From Tigriopus japonicus (lineage: Eukaryota; Arthropoda; Copepoda; Harpacticoida; Harpacticidae): 64,000 bases of DNA. How positions within the stretch are numbered: position 1 is the stretch's first letter; each line of letters begins with the position of its first letter. The translations under genes and the position numbers were made by a program. The DNA lies in contig JAAGOF010000204.1 in NCBI GenBank assembly GCA_010645155.1, positions 25,462 to 89,461 of the forward strand, given 5' to 3'. The notes beneath the pieces are model-generated. The model was not told where the DNA came from and searched no databases. It worked only from the letters and a program-made list of their open reading frames with translations. This document shows positions 44,478 through 58,400 of the stretch, one piece after another.

Positions 44478-45544
44478 ATTAATCCCACTCTTCGAGATAC
44501 AAATTATATTTTCTGTGGCATCGTCATGGTATAGGAAGGTCTAAAAAAGCGCATAAAAATAAGCAAATAATTCATTCTCTCTCTGTAGTAGTGTTGGTAA
44601 ATGAGAACTAACTTAGTCTTATATAATTTATATGGGTTGTGAGTCATTAACTCAATTTCTCAAATGCGACTGTTCCAATGCAATCTCCAATTTTCCAAAG
44701 TAAGTAATCAAATACCTCGGGTTAAATCTTGTAAGGTACTAATAACGCTTAACAATTTCGCCAGACTTGTCATCAATGCTTCCACCGAATTACTTTGGGA
44801 AAAACTTGGTCAAGTGAATACTTGGCGAAATTACAAATTTCACATAAATGCATCATAATTCACAACATTGAAAAGGGTAATAATGTTTTATGGTGCAAAA
44901 GAGGGGGAAAACATTTTTTCTCCAACATCGACTCGCGACGCCAATGGAGATCTTTAGCTAGTACTAGTAGGGAAACAAATCAGGACGATATCAAGTTGAA
45001 ATGAAACGAAAGACAAACTTTCGAGACGGAAGATCTCAAGAATTATGATTTCTGCTTCCTCCTAGCTCGTCTACTACTCTACTAATTCCCAAGGTGATTG
45101 GCCAAAGTTTTTTGATTGCTTTCTTCGATCTCACTCTCCTTTCTCGCCCAAGATCGTTTATCATGAAAACATTTTCCCATCTTGCGGGGGAGAACGATCG
45201 AGGAAGAAGAGGCAAATTGCCTTAATTCGTTCTCAGGTACGGGAACCACTCAGGTATGGACAGTTTTATCTCTCTCTTGTAATCTATTTCTACCAATAGG
45301 CTTGTTGTACTTTGTAACAAAAAACCTCAAGTTTGAGACGACTTTTCACCTACGTGACAGTTGAAATTAACGGAGAGCGACGTCAATCAAAAGGCACAAA
45401 AATATGGGTTGCGTGATTATTAACATGACTTCCGAAGTAGCCGAGTACAGACGGTCTCAAAGTAAATAAGTCAGGGATGCATAGATTGTTTAGTAATATA
45501 TCAATAGATATATAGTATTTAATAGATCTAAATGTAAGGATGTC

Positions 45545-45860
45545 GGGAACCATTGTACTTCAGGACGGATATAGAAAAATTCACTGGTAATTAGCGACTT
45601 AAGGCGCCCAATACACCTTGGCTCTGATCTGTGTACTAAAATGTGAGGTGTTTTGCAACAAATATTTTGTTCCTTTGAATTTTCATTGTGTTGATTAGAC
45701 CAAGGATGACTCAACGAAGGATATATTACAGAATACCACTTAAGGCCGAGTTACTACAATGAAAATTAAACGGAACATTTACTGCTTTGAAATAACCTCT
45801 CATTTTAGTACAATGACAGGCCTTAAGCTGTATTGCTGTAATTCGTCCTGAGAAATTAAG
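45545..45860. mobile_element. two diverged, head-to-head copies related to MITE family A
   Basis: GGGAACCATTGTACTTCAGG, ACTAAAATGTGAGG, GCAACAAATATTTTG and GAATTTTCATTG (45549-45700) follow the order of family A. From about 45750 the same blocks appear inverted (ACAATGAAAATTAAACGGAA, TTTTAGTACAATGA, AATTCGTCCTGA). The boundaries are approximate because of divergence. Confidence 0.65.
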
Positions 45861-47857
45861 ATGTCCTTGATTAGACCCAAGGTATATTATGAAAGTAACC
45901 ATAGCTGTAGCCTTTCTTGAGTACACACATGTCAAGCTGCTTTTTGAAAAATGCACCGTAAACATTGATTGTCTTTTTTAAAATGGTGACTATTCAAAAG
46001 TATTGGTAAGCCAAAATGGTACCCTACTAGAACCGAAAACTGTAAATTAAGTACGTCTGCTTTAATATCAAAATGAAAGTCAATATCCTAAAACCAGAAA
46101 AAATGTAGATAGTTTCTTGTGTTTGAGATTTGTAAAAAGACATGCATGGCGATTAATTGTTTTGTTACAACACAGAAGATGCCCTTTTTACATCAGTAAC
46201 ATGTGCCTTCAATGTTTGCGTGCGAACGTAATTGAAAAAAAAATCCTCAATTGTGGCAGATAAAGCTAAATTTTTAGTTCTACATTTAAGGAAACTTAAA
46301 ACGAATTGTCTGACAAAAAAGCTTTGACGGTTACAACCTTCAGTCGAGCCCTAAAAAACTCCTTTTATGACTAATATGAAATTTAAAATCATGTAATCGT
46401 AATTGTGTGTTTCAAAACGTATTGATAGCGATTACTTTTTCAGAAATCTTCTTGAAGTTGAACTTCTTGAAGTCTGTGTCTAATCAAAGATGTTAAATAA
46501 AAACGACGGTAAAGAAAACTTCAAAAGAGGGTTAGCGAATGAACCGATAGATAGAGTAGCCCTGTCACAAAAACAGATCAACTTTTATTTTGTATTTTTC
46601 AAGCTATTTCATATCTTCAAACTGTGGACGGATCATCCTTCAACAACCAATCACGTTAAAGAGGATCAGCATAATCTAGCGATTCGTCAAGAGGCGAGGT
46701 GAACTTTTCTCCCAACCTATTCCAAACTCGCTGGTGCCCAAGATGCCCAAAAAACATCCACCGACAAAACCCCAGAAATGAATTTGACAAATGCACAATA
46801 ACATACGACTGAAGGTTGAGTAAGAGGAAGTAATTACTTTCGAATAAAAAATATCGACCCCCTTTTCTATTGCACTTCACTACATGTGGCTTTGCAATGG
46901 TAGCGGAAAATTTCATTAGGTCAAAAAGGGCGATTAAACATAGAGAGAGTACAGCCCCTATAAGCGTTTAGTAGTATTTGGAGTGTTCTAGCAAAGTAGA
47001 ACATTGAAGTAAACAAGAAAATGAAATCCAGTACATAAGCTCACTCATCATCATGTGTCAATGAAAATAAGGGGGCACAAAAATCCCCAACTTCTCCTCT
47101 TTCCTCGAACATCGTTATGTTCTTATAGAACACAAAGGACTTACGCACACTTGTCTAACCTGGACATTTATAAAATGTCTTAAACGAGTTTCCTGTTATT
47201 ACATAGTTAAAATGAGACAAAAATTGAGCAAGATTCCTCCGAAACCGGTCTTGATTTAGTTGAAGATTAACTATATATTTTCATTCACTGTTTCTTGGTC
47301 AATCACTTCTTTTGTCTAAACCGTACCATTGAAATAAAACGGAACACCGAACAATGCATATCCTCTAACACTAAAAAAGGAACATACCAAACAGTTATTG
47401 CTCAATTTTTAGGACTAAAACTCTTTTACATCAGGAAGTTTAGCTATGATCATGCTCAGGGAAAGTCAATGTGAATGAAAACATTGAAGAATTGTTGTTT
47501 CACGTCTTTTTTAGCACACACACTTTTTATGAAGTCGATTGTGTCCGAGTTAAAGACAAAGTTTTTTGTTCGGTTTCTATTGAATCACCCTGTAAATGCG
47601 TTTGGTCTTAATCAAGACTTTGGAGGCCCGTTTTCATCTGTTATTCAATCTCCAATTTGTGGTCTCTTTTGTCTTAGAGAGTTTTTTATGTTGCAAAAAT
47701 ATCGTACTCTCAAATTTGATGATGTCATTAACCTGAAGATTTTGTAACCAGGCATCTGGTTGCTTAACAACGAATTCCATGCTTGTTAACATCAGCATAA
47801 ATACGGACGCAATTGCGTTTCATTTCTTTTAAAGTTTTGGTCATTACGGTTGGTGAA
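45861..47857. other. gene-poor intergenic region
   Basis: AT-rich DNA without supported genes; short open frames only. Confidence 0.35.
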
Positions 47858-47920
47858 GTAAAGGTCATCGTAAAAGTAAAGGTCAATGTAAAAGTAAAGG
47901 TCAATGTAAAAGTAAGGGTT
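47858..47920. repeat. 18-bp tandem repeat (three and a half copies)
   Basis: GTAAAGGTCATCGTAAAA followed by two copies of GTAAAGGTCAATGTAAAA and a partial unit. Confidence 0.9.
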
Positions 47921-48006
47921 AAAATACCTAAAACATTGGAGTCTTAAAAGTGTATCTCTAGCAAAAGATTTCAACAAATTTGTCAAGCTTAATTGTGAGC
48001 ATTATC

Positions 48007-48042
48007 GCGACCCGACCCGATCCGACCCGACCCGAATCCCGA
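48007..48042. repeat. CCCGA pentanucleotide repeat
   Basis: Imperfect CCCGA units, a locally GC-rich patch in AT-rich DNA, just before the transposon remnant. Confidence 0.75.
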
Positions 48043-48202
48043 AATTTTCAATTACACTAGAAAGTTATTCAAATGCTATTAGGGTGTACACTATTGAACA
48101 ATTTTATTTATCAATGTAACAACCCTTGAGCTTAATACAAGTTGATATTCTTAGGGGCATTCCTGCTATAAGGTTCTCTTAAGTGTTGGGTTCAATCTCT
48201 GA

Positions 48203-49357
48203 CTAGGCTTGTTTCACTTGTAAATTGAGTTGTTTCAGGTTGGTGGCACCAGGCATCTTTGCCAGCCTTTGCTTCAAGATTGGCCAAAGATTGTCAATCT
48301 TTGGCCAGGTCGGGTCGGGTGAGTTAGGTGGCAACTTAGCCTTTGGCCAAAACCCAGGAAGGTCATTTTGGCACCACATTTGGGCAAGATGTGAGGTGTG
48401 GTTGGGCGCCCATCCTGTTGAAAAATCGCAGAGGACATGTTGCTCACCATTCTGCGTGCTAAAGGCGGACCTCTCCTGGTCTTTTTGGTGAAGGCAGCCA
48501 AACATGGACCAACCAGGATCTTCTCCACCTAGTATTGGGTCGTCATACACGACCATCCTTTTTTCAAAGAAATAAAGCTCAGACAGACCCTGAGCCAACA
48601 TCATTTCCCAAACCATGACGGACTCTGGGTGCTTCACAGTTTGTTGGACGGGAACTTCGGCGCTAGAATGCGCCCAGACTCGGTCAATTTGGGCATTTGT
48701 TGGCTGAAACAGGTGAAACAGACACTCATCTGAGAAGCACATCCGTCTCCAGTCATCACCAGTCCATCTCTTCCGCTCCTTGCACCATTTTACCCTTGAC
48801 AGCCGTTAAGCGCTGGGGATTTTTGGCCTTTTTGGTCTTCTATACGATTTAAGGCTAAGCTTATCCTTCATGTAACATTGCACAGATGATTTGGTAGTTT
48901 TGTGACCATTTGCAGTAAGTTTTGCAGCTAAATTAGCTGTGGAACGGTATATCTTGCCCACAGACTTGGAGATGACAATCTTGACAACGCGGGTAAGGCC
49001 AGGAGGCCAATTTTTTCTTCTACAAAAACGGTGTTGGAGGACACCTTGAGAGTCTTGGCTATGGTTCTATTGGACATTCCAGCCTCAAGAATGTCCAATT
49101 CACGTCCCCGAAGCGCCCATCGTCCAAGTGACTGATGTCCGGACATTGTAATTTCCAAAAATATTGATGGCTTTTCAAATGCGCCCAAGTGATCATTGTT
49201 TTTGTGTCAAAGTATGTTGCAAGCAGGTTGTCCAAAACCGGTTGAGTTGGAGCAACATTATTCTGGTAAACGAAACAATGTTAACTTGTCCTCTTCAAAC
49301 AATGCGACCATATCTTATCGAAAATATGTGTAAATAAAACTTTCGGGACATACTGTA
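48203..49357 (-). pseudogene. broken Tc1/mariner-type transposon (transposase pseudogene)
   Basis: Read on the minus strand, a helix-turn-helix segment (ILEAGMSNRTIAKTLKVSS, about 49020-49100) is followed by a DDE catalytic core with MCFSDECLFHL, MVWEMM and SPDPTWPKIDN. The middle catalytic block (FQQDGRPTTPH) is in another frame, so at least one frameshift separates the parts. The far end (49333-49357 on the plus strand, AAAACTTTCGGGACATACTG) has the look of a mariner-type terminus; its partner at the other end was not found. The element is decayed and cannot encode an intact transposase. Confidence 0.8.
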
Positions 49358-52300
49358 TTAGTCAGCCTAGCTTCTTTTTCAGTGTAGGTTGAGAAAACTT
49401 AATAAAACTTTTTTCTCTAATTGCCCGTGTTCCAGCAATCATATTTGATGAACCCCCTGCTTTAGTGTTATAATACCTTGCAAATGTGTGTGTTGTCAGT
49501 CATTATTTGTAAGGAGTTGTTGCTATCCCTTTTAAGATAATTAAAGTACCGCATTGTCATTTTGGTGGATGTAATTCGCTTTCAGGCACTGCCAAAACCC
49601 ATGTTCATGCAATTAGGTGACATTAGATATTAGGCGAAAAAGCACAATCTTCTGTGTGGCATATTTAACTACTTTAAGAACAGAGCTTTTGAGTGTATAA
49701 CTTTGGTTACGAATATGAAAACTTAATCTCCATAGTCAATATTATGGTATCGGGTCTACATTGTGTACACCCTGACACGAAAGTTGTGTCGTAATCATAC
49801 TTGGAACCTAAAAATTACGGATATGCGTGGACAGTTTGGCACATTTAAACCACCCGTGCCCCAACAAGTTTCTAGAATATTGTTGCATTGGTAAGGATGT
49901 ACTTTAAAGACAAATGTTCGGTGTTTTCTTCTTGCACGGTTCTATCTGGCTCTAAACCGTTGTGAAAAAATAGGGGATGGCGGGAATCAAATTTTACTCA
50001 GGAAGAAAGGGGAGTCTTTGGACACACCTGCAACCAAAAGCAACTGAAATATTACTGTCCACCATGATTCAAGAGCTCATAGAATCTCGATCGTTCATCA
50101 GCATTTTAAGCAAAGGAGACACCTTAAAAATGTAGATAAACGTTGAGCCTTCCACACTCACCAATTTGGTCGATAGCACACCAAATCATTTCCAAGGATA
50201 GAGAGCCTAGTTTGGGATAGATTAGATGTTAAGTCGTTCAAATCTATTATTACATAATGAAAATATTTTGGTTCAAAATTTCGACAAAACTTTCATGTCA
50301 GGGTGTAAGCTCCTCTGAGAACCATCTAAAGTCCCTGACATTAAGACAAATTATCGTAGATCACCTTTAGAATACGATTTGGTCGTGAGAGAGCATAGAA
50401 CAGCATCGCCAGATTTGGTCTTATGAAACTAAAACAAAGGAGAATCATAAAGTCAAATCTCAGGGGTATTGAGGCGTTGAAAAGGTTAAGGAGAACAAGT
50501 GAAAAACAACACTGGAGATCAAATTCGAATCGAAATATTTGGTGCCTTAAAAAGTACACATTCTTCAAAACCAGCCTTTTCCTATCCTTTCAACCGAAAA
50601 TGGGCAATGAATAATTAATAATGAAAAGCCATTTCAGACTTTCGATGAATCATCACATCAAGGTACAGTTTGTATGAAGTGCTTGTATCCATAATTTGGA
50701 ACCAGTCCTAATATCGAATAATAGGCACGTAATTTGGCAAACCTGCTAGAAGTGAACCTTTTACTGAAAGTGACAAATTGTGAAACACCTTTCCTTTTCC
50801 TAAATTTGAACCCAACAGTCGGGAAAAAGGTCGATTTTCCTCCTTCAAGATTTATTACTCCAACGTTAATCAGAATCACCAACAGAAACGTGCGACATTT
50901 GGAGTGATTTGTTCCTGTTACACACATTGCATTTTTCTAACGAAAGATCACACTTCCGTTGTCACTTTTGAGCAATTTGCATCGGTATTTTGATAAAAAT
51001 CAATGTCAAACACCCGTTGCTTTTCCTGATCCAGGTAATTCAACGTGATCTTTAGGGAACATCAATTCTTCTGTCGAGATGCTCGATGCACATTTCGCTA
51101 TTCCAAGTTTAGAGTTGGATATAGATTAATGATCCATTGAAATAGTCTGGTTCATTTCACTCCATTGATTTGCAAACAAAGTGAATGACTTCGAATTAAA
51201 ACAAAACTCAAACATCATCCGTACTCCGTTTTGGAAAATGGATTGCTTGTACGTAGATTTGTTAAAAAACTAATCGTTCATGAGGTAAATGCCATCGACA
51301 ATTATCCATTGGAGAGTACGTATCAATGTAGTGAGTGGACACTTGAAAAGGATTCCTCTACTTAAACTTGTTTCAAAATACTTCATCAATATGCATTTAT
51401 CAGGTTATAAAACCGACCAGAACCAGAGAAAAATTGACAGAGCTTACAAAAGTTCAATTGATAAGAATACCTAAAATTTCCGAGTTTGCGGCTAACGTGA
51501 CTGGCAAGTCTCCAAACTCTTATGCAATCAATGGCATTGTACGCAGTTAAACCTTTGTACCAAGATCATGCATAGCAATATATTCTCGCTTTACCTCATA
51601 GTACCACAAGCGAGTTCATCCGAGTTTGAACCATTCCTAGCTTGTCAAGCTTGTGTAATCTTGCCCAAAGATGCCAGTTTATGTAAGTTCGCTTGGCTGG
51701 TTCAAGTTGGCGTTCAAACGCACTTACAGGTGCTCTGCTGACAAGTGCATGATGGTTTGGAAGTTGGGATGAGCCTCTTCTTGACTTGCCGGCGATTTCA
51801 AGTCGACATTCTTCTTGGTTTGTAGTACCATATGTAAGCGAGCTATCGCTTGCTTGGAGAGCTTTTGCTTCAGTATCAATTCCAACGTGTAGCGCATTAC
51901 ACCCCGAAACCGAAGTAGCTTATTCTCAATCTCTAAATCTGGAGAGGAAAATAAGGACTTTCATTTACTTGTTTATGACCCATTTCCGCTCAACAGTTCT
52001 GAATTACGCGCTTAAAACCAACCAGCTTCTGCTCACAACCGATTCATCGAGCGCTTTGAATACCGTGAACACTTTCTTAACCCCAAGGCAGACTGAAAAT
52101 CTCAAGTGTCTGAGACGGGAAAGTGTATTGTAAGGATCTCAAGAAGAAGAGACAAAAAGTGTATTCACATACTTAGGCCGCCGATAGCCAGCGATCCAAC
52201 TTATGGTACCAAACGCGCACGCATACATTCATCTTTACACACTACATTCCTACGTACATACAGTCAGTCAGTCATTTAACAAACGTAAAAGTGTCGGCGT

Positions 52301-52454
52301 TCAAGTGTGTATGACACACTCCCGTTGAAGAGGCTCGCACTCAAACAAGTGGTTGTTCGGAAGCGACCTTGAATTTCACTTGCAAAAACCTGATATTCCA
52401 CGGCCAACAGTTCCAAGTTCAGAACTAGACCAACGACAACAAGGTTTGGACATC
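49358..52454. other. gene-poor intergenic region and 5' flank of the STEAP gene
   Basis: AT-rich DNA without a supported gene up to about 51.5 kb. The last kilobase is less AT-rich and should contain the STEAP promoter and 5' UTR. A frame open through 52353-52454 precedes the chosen ATG but has no ATG of its own. Confidence 0.35.
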
Positions 52455-55400
52455 ATGAAAGTGAACGAAGCTTTTGAAGGCGACGGGCCCAATGGATCTG
52501 TGACATTGAAATCGGTGCAAGTTGTGAAATCTCCGGATTCCTTGGCAGGTGAACATCATGTCTGGCAGAATAAACTCTTTAACCAATCCAATGATCGGCA
52601 AGGGCGAGGTGAGGCCAAATTAACTCCTGAAGACAGCTCCAATGACTCCAACAGCTCCCAAAGTGATATCTCCGGATCGCATGAGGATATTGAATCCATC
52701 GAGGTGCTTAAACCAAGAGAAACTATAGCTGTGATTGGAAGTGGCGACTTTGGCCGAGCTCTCTCGAGTCGATTGGTCCAAGCCGGTTATGAAGTGAACA
52801 TTGGCTCCCGAGATCCCCAGAGAAACGCGTGAGTAGCTCATTATAATGATGCTGTCTTGTTTTTCGTCTCTAAACGAAGATTGAACTCGTTGCCATTGCA
52901 TATACGTTGCATGCACTTGGAAGTGACAAAGATCGCCTGTCATCCATTAGACGTCTCGGCATGGATTTTGTTTCTCCTCCATGCAATTTGAACTAGTTTA
53001 AGACTTGATTTGTAGATCTAGACATTGCACTCGGTTTATTCACCCGTTACGAGAAACCAAGCAGTTTTTGATCAAGGTCATTGCTAAATATGTCAAATTC
53101 AAAGCACAAAATCGTCGAGCCCTAACGGATTATTTGGCGATGTTTTTCAGTAATTCCAGTAGTATATTTCTGTGTATCATACGTCTTTTACCATGAAATC
53201 AACTTGTCTTCCGTGTCCGTTGCATTGACATTTCGGACGATTTGTCGATTTGTTGCTAAATGCCCTGCTTGTTAGATCCAATCGAGATGATGGAAGTGGG
53301 TGCGAATCACGGAACGAATCGCAGACTTCAAGGAGTGATATCCTGTGGGAAAAGCTAATGCAGGGATGATGATTTGAACTAATTTCCTGCATGATACATG
53401 CAACTGGTACTGAACAAGCTGTTTATTCAGACGATTCTAAGATCACCATGTGCTCTTTAGTGTCCTTTAATGCCGATTCACGTCGATGAGTTCGTTGTAA
53501 AGATTGACGGTCTACCAAAAGTGCATCGTTAACGGCGAATCGCTTGAATCTGCATTTAATCCTTTCTGGATTTTGAATTCATTCGGAACCATTTGTCCAG
53601 CTTAGCATTAAGGGGACTGTGTGTAGAAATGGACTTTCCTTGTCATTTTCGCTTAACTCTCCTCTTCTTCCGTACACGTTGAACTTTCCAAGCGATACCT
53701 TTTTCTATGGTGGTTATTGTCGACGACGTCAAAGTATCCGAGTGTATCTCCAGATCCTATTATTAGGAGCAATCAAATTCCTCATAATCATTCTCCGTGC
53801 CAAGTTTCTTACAATGTTCTCTATCTCCGCAATGAGAAAAGATGCTCTTATACCGTATAGAAGAAAAGACACTAATAGCATTACCTACCATACCATTTGG
53901 TTTGACGTTCTCCACTATGATCAGTTTAAGTTTGAGAGAAATTACGCCGCTTTTCTCGTCAACTTTTCCTAAAATACTTTTCACCGTTTCTAGCATGTCT
54001 AGATCTTGCATCTATGCATATATGTTCTAGCATCTCTCGCCATATTCTTGAGTTTAGTACACATCGTAGGTGACGTGAAGGAACGAGATTGAATAGATAC
54101 AAACTGTCAACTATTTCTGAATTTGCAGTCCTAAGGGTATGGATATTAGTAGCATAACTTTATGAGATTGAGGAAGTTTGCTGATCGAATTTTACAACAA
54201 CCTCGTGGTTTTGATTTATTGGTAACATTGACATGGCCGTGGGAAGCAATCGTAATTAAGTGAATTCATCTTTTATTTCAACTGTGCTAGAGTGCAAGTC
54301 CAGATTTGGTCCGGAAGCCCAAACTGAAAAAGATGCATTCACGTCTTTTGTCCTACCAATTCAAGTGGAAGTTGTGACTTCCTCTTTGAGCAAATAGAAC
54401 AAGATAGATGGACCGATGTGACCAACTACAGATAGAGCATGCAGTTAAGATCCAGTTTCCTGAAGATGGTTCGTCATTTGGAAGTTGTTGCCTTTTAGTA
54501 GATTAATGAAGGCACGACAAGAACGAGGCGGCCATTGAGAATTGACGAGTGAACTTGATTTATCGTTTCCATATGTTATTCGTCCCCAAAGCGTGATGAT
54601 TCTGTATTTAAGCTACCATTACTCACGATGTAGGAAGCTATTGTTATAGGCGTACTTTTGTTTGGCAAGAATTTTCCCGGAAGTTGGACCGTTCCCGAAG
54701 ATTGCAAATCCAAGCTTGTTTACCAATCTCGCCAATTTTGGCTATGAAAAGTGGCCATTGGCAAGGACAAGATCAAGTAAACAAACCCAAGGCTCAAACA
54801 AAACGAAATTAGTGCAAGAATCTTGAAAATTTCCGTCTCGAGCAACTGCTTCGTGAGGAATTGAGTCGAGGAAAGAAGAAGAAGAAGAAAATGATGAAGT
54901 GCAAGGATGTTTGGGTTACTACTAGGATTACTCTTCCCCCCGTTATGAACGTTCGTTCTCTTGGAAGGTTTGAGGGCAAAACAAGGCGTAGTCTCCTCGT
55001 GATGATGATGATCTTGTTGGCCTTTTTTGCAAGCCTCCATCACCCTTGATGCGCGATGTCGGTGGCTGTGCCCTTCGGACAAGCTCGAGTACAAAGGCAC
55101 GGATTTTGCTGGCACAATCCCAATTTGCAGAGGCTGCCCATTGCCACTGCTGACTTCTCTCTTTCGACCGACCGAGATTCAGATCTCAAGATGCTCTTGA
55201 GAAGCAAATGAACGAGCACGTACATGTGTACTGTACATATGAACGAACGAACTACACTTACGACCCTAAAGTTTGGGCGGTGATGGAAAGAAATCATGAG
55301 CATGCATACATGCAACAAAGGCCGATGAAGGTGCTTCTCATGAGAAACGACGCCGAATGCGGCGACAGTATGAAGATCCGAGGGCTTGTATTAGAATTGC

Positions 55401-58400
55401 TTAGAACTAGCTCTAGTACTGGGAATAGTACCCTCAAATTTAGCTTCCCACCGTACCTCAGTTCGAAATTCTCTAGACGGCACAAGTAGTTCCATCACTA
55501 CTTGCTCGACTTGCCTCCGGAGACATGGGACTGGGAAAAGTCAAAAATCAATTTCGAGCCCAAGAAGAGCACGAAATATTCGCCTGAGTGTTGTGTGCAA
55601 AGCCTGATTGAGACAACCGCAAATCTAGGTTTAAAAAATCTTGAAACGAGTTTTCATCCGCTGGTGAATACATGTGGGTTTCCTTTAGGTGATAGTTTCT
55701 GCCATCCAAGAAAATGGCGAACTTCTTCAGAAAGAGTCGGAGTGATCAACCCAAGTTCTACGCCACAGTGGGTGAAGGGCTCAAGAAGGTGTACAAGACC
55801 AAGTTATTACCCCTTGAGGAAGCGTATGATTTCCACGAGTTTGTGTCTCCTCAACTAAACGATCCGGATTTCGATGCCAAACCCATGATACTTTTAGTTG
55901 GACAATATTCCACAGGGAAAACCAGCTTCATTCGCTATCTGCTTGAACGTGACTATCCTGGATTACGAATCGGTCCTGAGCCTACCACCGATTGTTTCAA
56001 TGTGGTTATGTACGGAGATCAAGAACAAGTTATCCCCGGTAACGCTTTAGCCGTCGATAACAAACGACAATTCAGACCCTTGTCCAAGTTTGGCGGTGCC
56101 TTCTTGAATCGCTTCCAATGTTCCACCTTGAAGAACCCCGTTCTCCGTTGTGTCACCATGATCGACACACCAGGTATTTTATCCGGCGAGAAGCAAAGGG
56201 TTGATCGTGGTTATGATTTTGTGGGAGTTCTTCAGTGGTTTGCCGAGAGAGTTGATCGCATCATCCTTCTCTTTGATGCCAACAAACTGGACATTTCGGA
56301 CGAATTCCGTCGATCCATCCACGCTATACATGGATACGAGGATAAAGTTAGGATTGTGTTGAACAAGGCCGACCAGGTTGACCATCATGAGCTCATGCGC
56401 GTGTATGGAGCACTCATGTGGTCGATCTCAAAAGTGATTAGTGTGCCAGAGTGTCCCAAAGTGTTTGTCGGATCCTTTTGGGATCAGCAACTCAAACACG
56501 ATCTCTACCGGAAACTTTTTGAGAGAGAGCTTCAACTTTTATTTGACGACCTCCAAGACCTGCCCAAGTATGCAGCACTCAGGAAGATCAACGATCTCAT
56601 CAAGAGGGCTAGAATGGCCAAGATACACGCCTATATCTTGAGCTCGTTGAGGAAGGACATGCCGCGGTTCTTTGGCAAAGGCCGAAAGAAAAAGGAATTG
56701 ATTCGAGCTATGCCTATAATGTTCAAGCGAGTTCAAGAGGAGCACATGGTGTCGGCCTCGGATATTCCCCCGGTAGAGGTCATGCAGGAGAAGTTAGCAG
56801 GGTATGACTTTATGAAGTTCCCACACCTGAGAGAGAAACTGATTCAATCTGTTGAACAAATGCTGGATAACGACATTGCTGAACTCATGGCAATTGTCCC
56901 TCAAGACTCGGAAGAAGCTCCGATCTCAGGAGGAGCTTTTGATGATGTCAAGGACACGAAATCTCCATTTGGGTACCAGAAATGTGAGGGCATTGACCTT
57001 GGATCGGGTGAGCCCGAATGGGTTGTCGCCAAAGAGCGGAGCAAATGGGATCTCATTTTCAAGGAACTCAGCCCCGTTAACGGAAAAGTTATGGGATCCA
57101 CTGCCAAAAAAGAGATGGTCAAATCTCGTCTTCCGAACCCGGTTCTGGCCAAAGTTTGGCGTCTGGCTGATGTCGACAAAGACGGAGCTTTGGATGAGGA
57201 TGAATTTGCCTTGGCCATGCATCTGATCAATGTCAAGTTGGACGGATTTGACTTGCCTGACGAATTGCCGGATCACTTGATACCACCCTCCAAAAAGCAA
57301 TCCTTGTACAGTAATTCCAATGGCAATTCCATCCCGTCATACTGACTGGCGGCTGGACCCGAGGTGAAGCAATCCCAGGGCAAAATCGCGGCGGAATTGA
57401 AAACCATCCAAAAGAAAAACAGCAACGAGAACCGCCAAAGGGCCCTCTTTCTTTATCCCGACGAGTCTTTCCCGGAGGAAATCTCCGACGACATTTACGA
57501 TCCCGAGTTGGAAAGAATTCGTTGGGCTAAAAACGAGGCTAAAGAAAAAAGATTGACTGAAGACATTGTTCGAGGTCTGGAGTCCATTTCTGTGCTGACT
57601 TCTGAACACCTTTCCGCACAAGGTCTTTTAAAGAAGGACACCAATCCCTTTTCCAATGGACCCTTCTCTACACCTAAAACCTCCACAACAACAACAACCA
57701 CGGCTTCGACCACCAAAGTGACAACGAAAGCCAAAGTTGTTGAAAGTAAAAGGAACCCTGTTGATCCCAACGATTTGCCCCAATCTCATGCAACTACTTC
57801 TACTCGAGTCCAGAAACAAACCACTTATGCCGAACTCGGCCACACCTTTCGCGATCTGACATCGAAGATGAAGGATGCGGTCGCAGATTTGAACTCGGAA
57901 GACCTTCACGCCCAGAAGAACTTTAAGTTCATAGATGATGGTAGTGAAGATGCTCTCACTCATCGTCGGAATCCTGCTGATGAGAGTGACCTTGATGAAG
58001 CCATAGAAAACGCCACGGGTTTGGATAAAAACCTTGTGGTTGATCAAGTGATGATCCAAGAAAAGGTCGACGATTCGTCCTATACCGAGGCCTCTACTTT
58101 AAAAATATCCGAGACAAAGAAACATCCAATCGTCCAGGTACAAGAGTGGACAATTTAAAGCCCACCCCTTGGTCGTTTTTTCTATCTCTTTTCATTTCAA
58201 CCTATTCCCAAGTATTTCTAAATCATTTCTTTGTTCTCGATTGATTGATCATCTGCCGTTGGATGAAAGCCCTTCGAACATTTGTGTTTGTGATGTATTT
58301 TCTATCTCCATTGTGTTCCGTCTTCATTGATTTGTCTCAAGCCCATGACCTAAATTCATTATCATTACAAACCAACACAATTTTCAGTTCTGTTCCTTGA

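Noticed and set aside
57364..58158. A separate gene starting at GTG after EHD
   Set aside because: No ATG is available until deep in the frame and it is in frame with EHD without a gap, so it is reported as an extension candidate.
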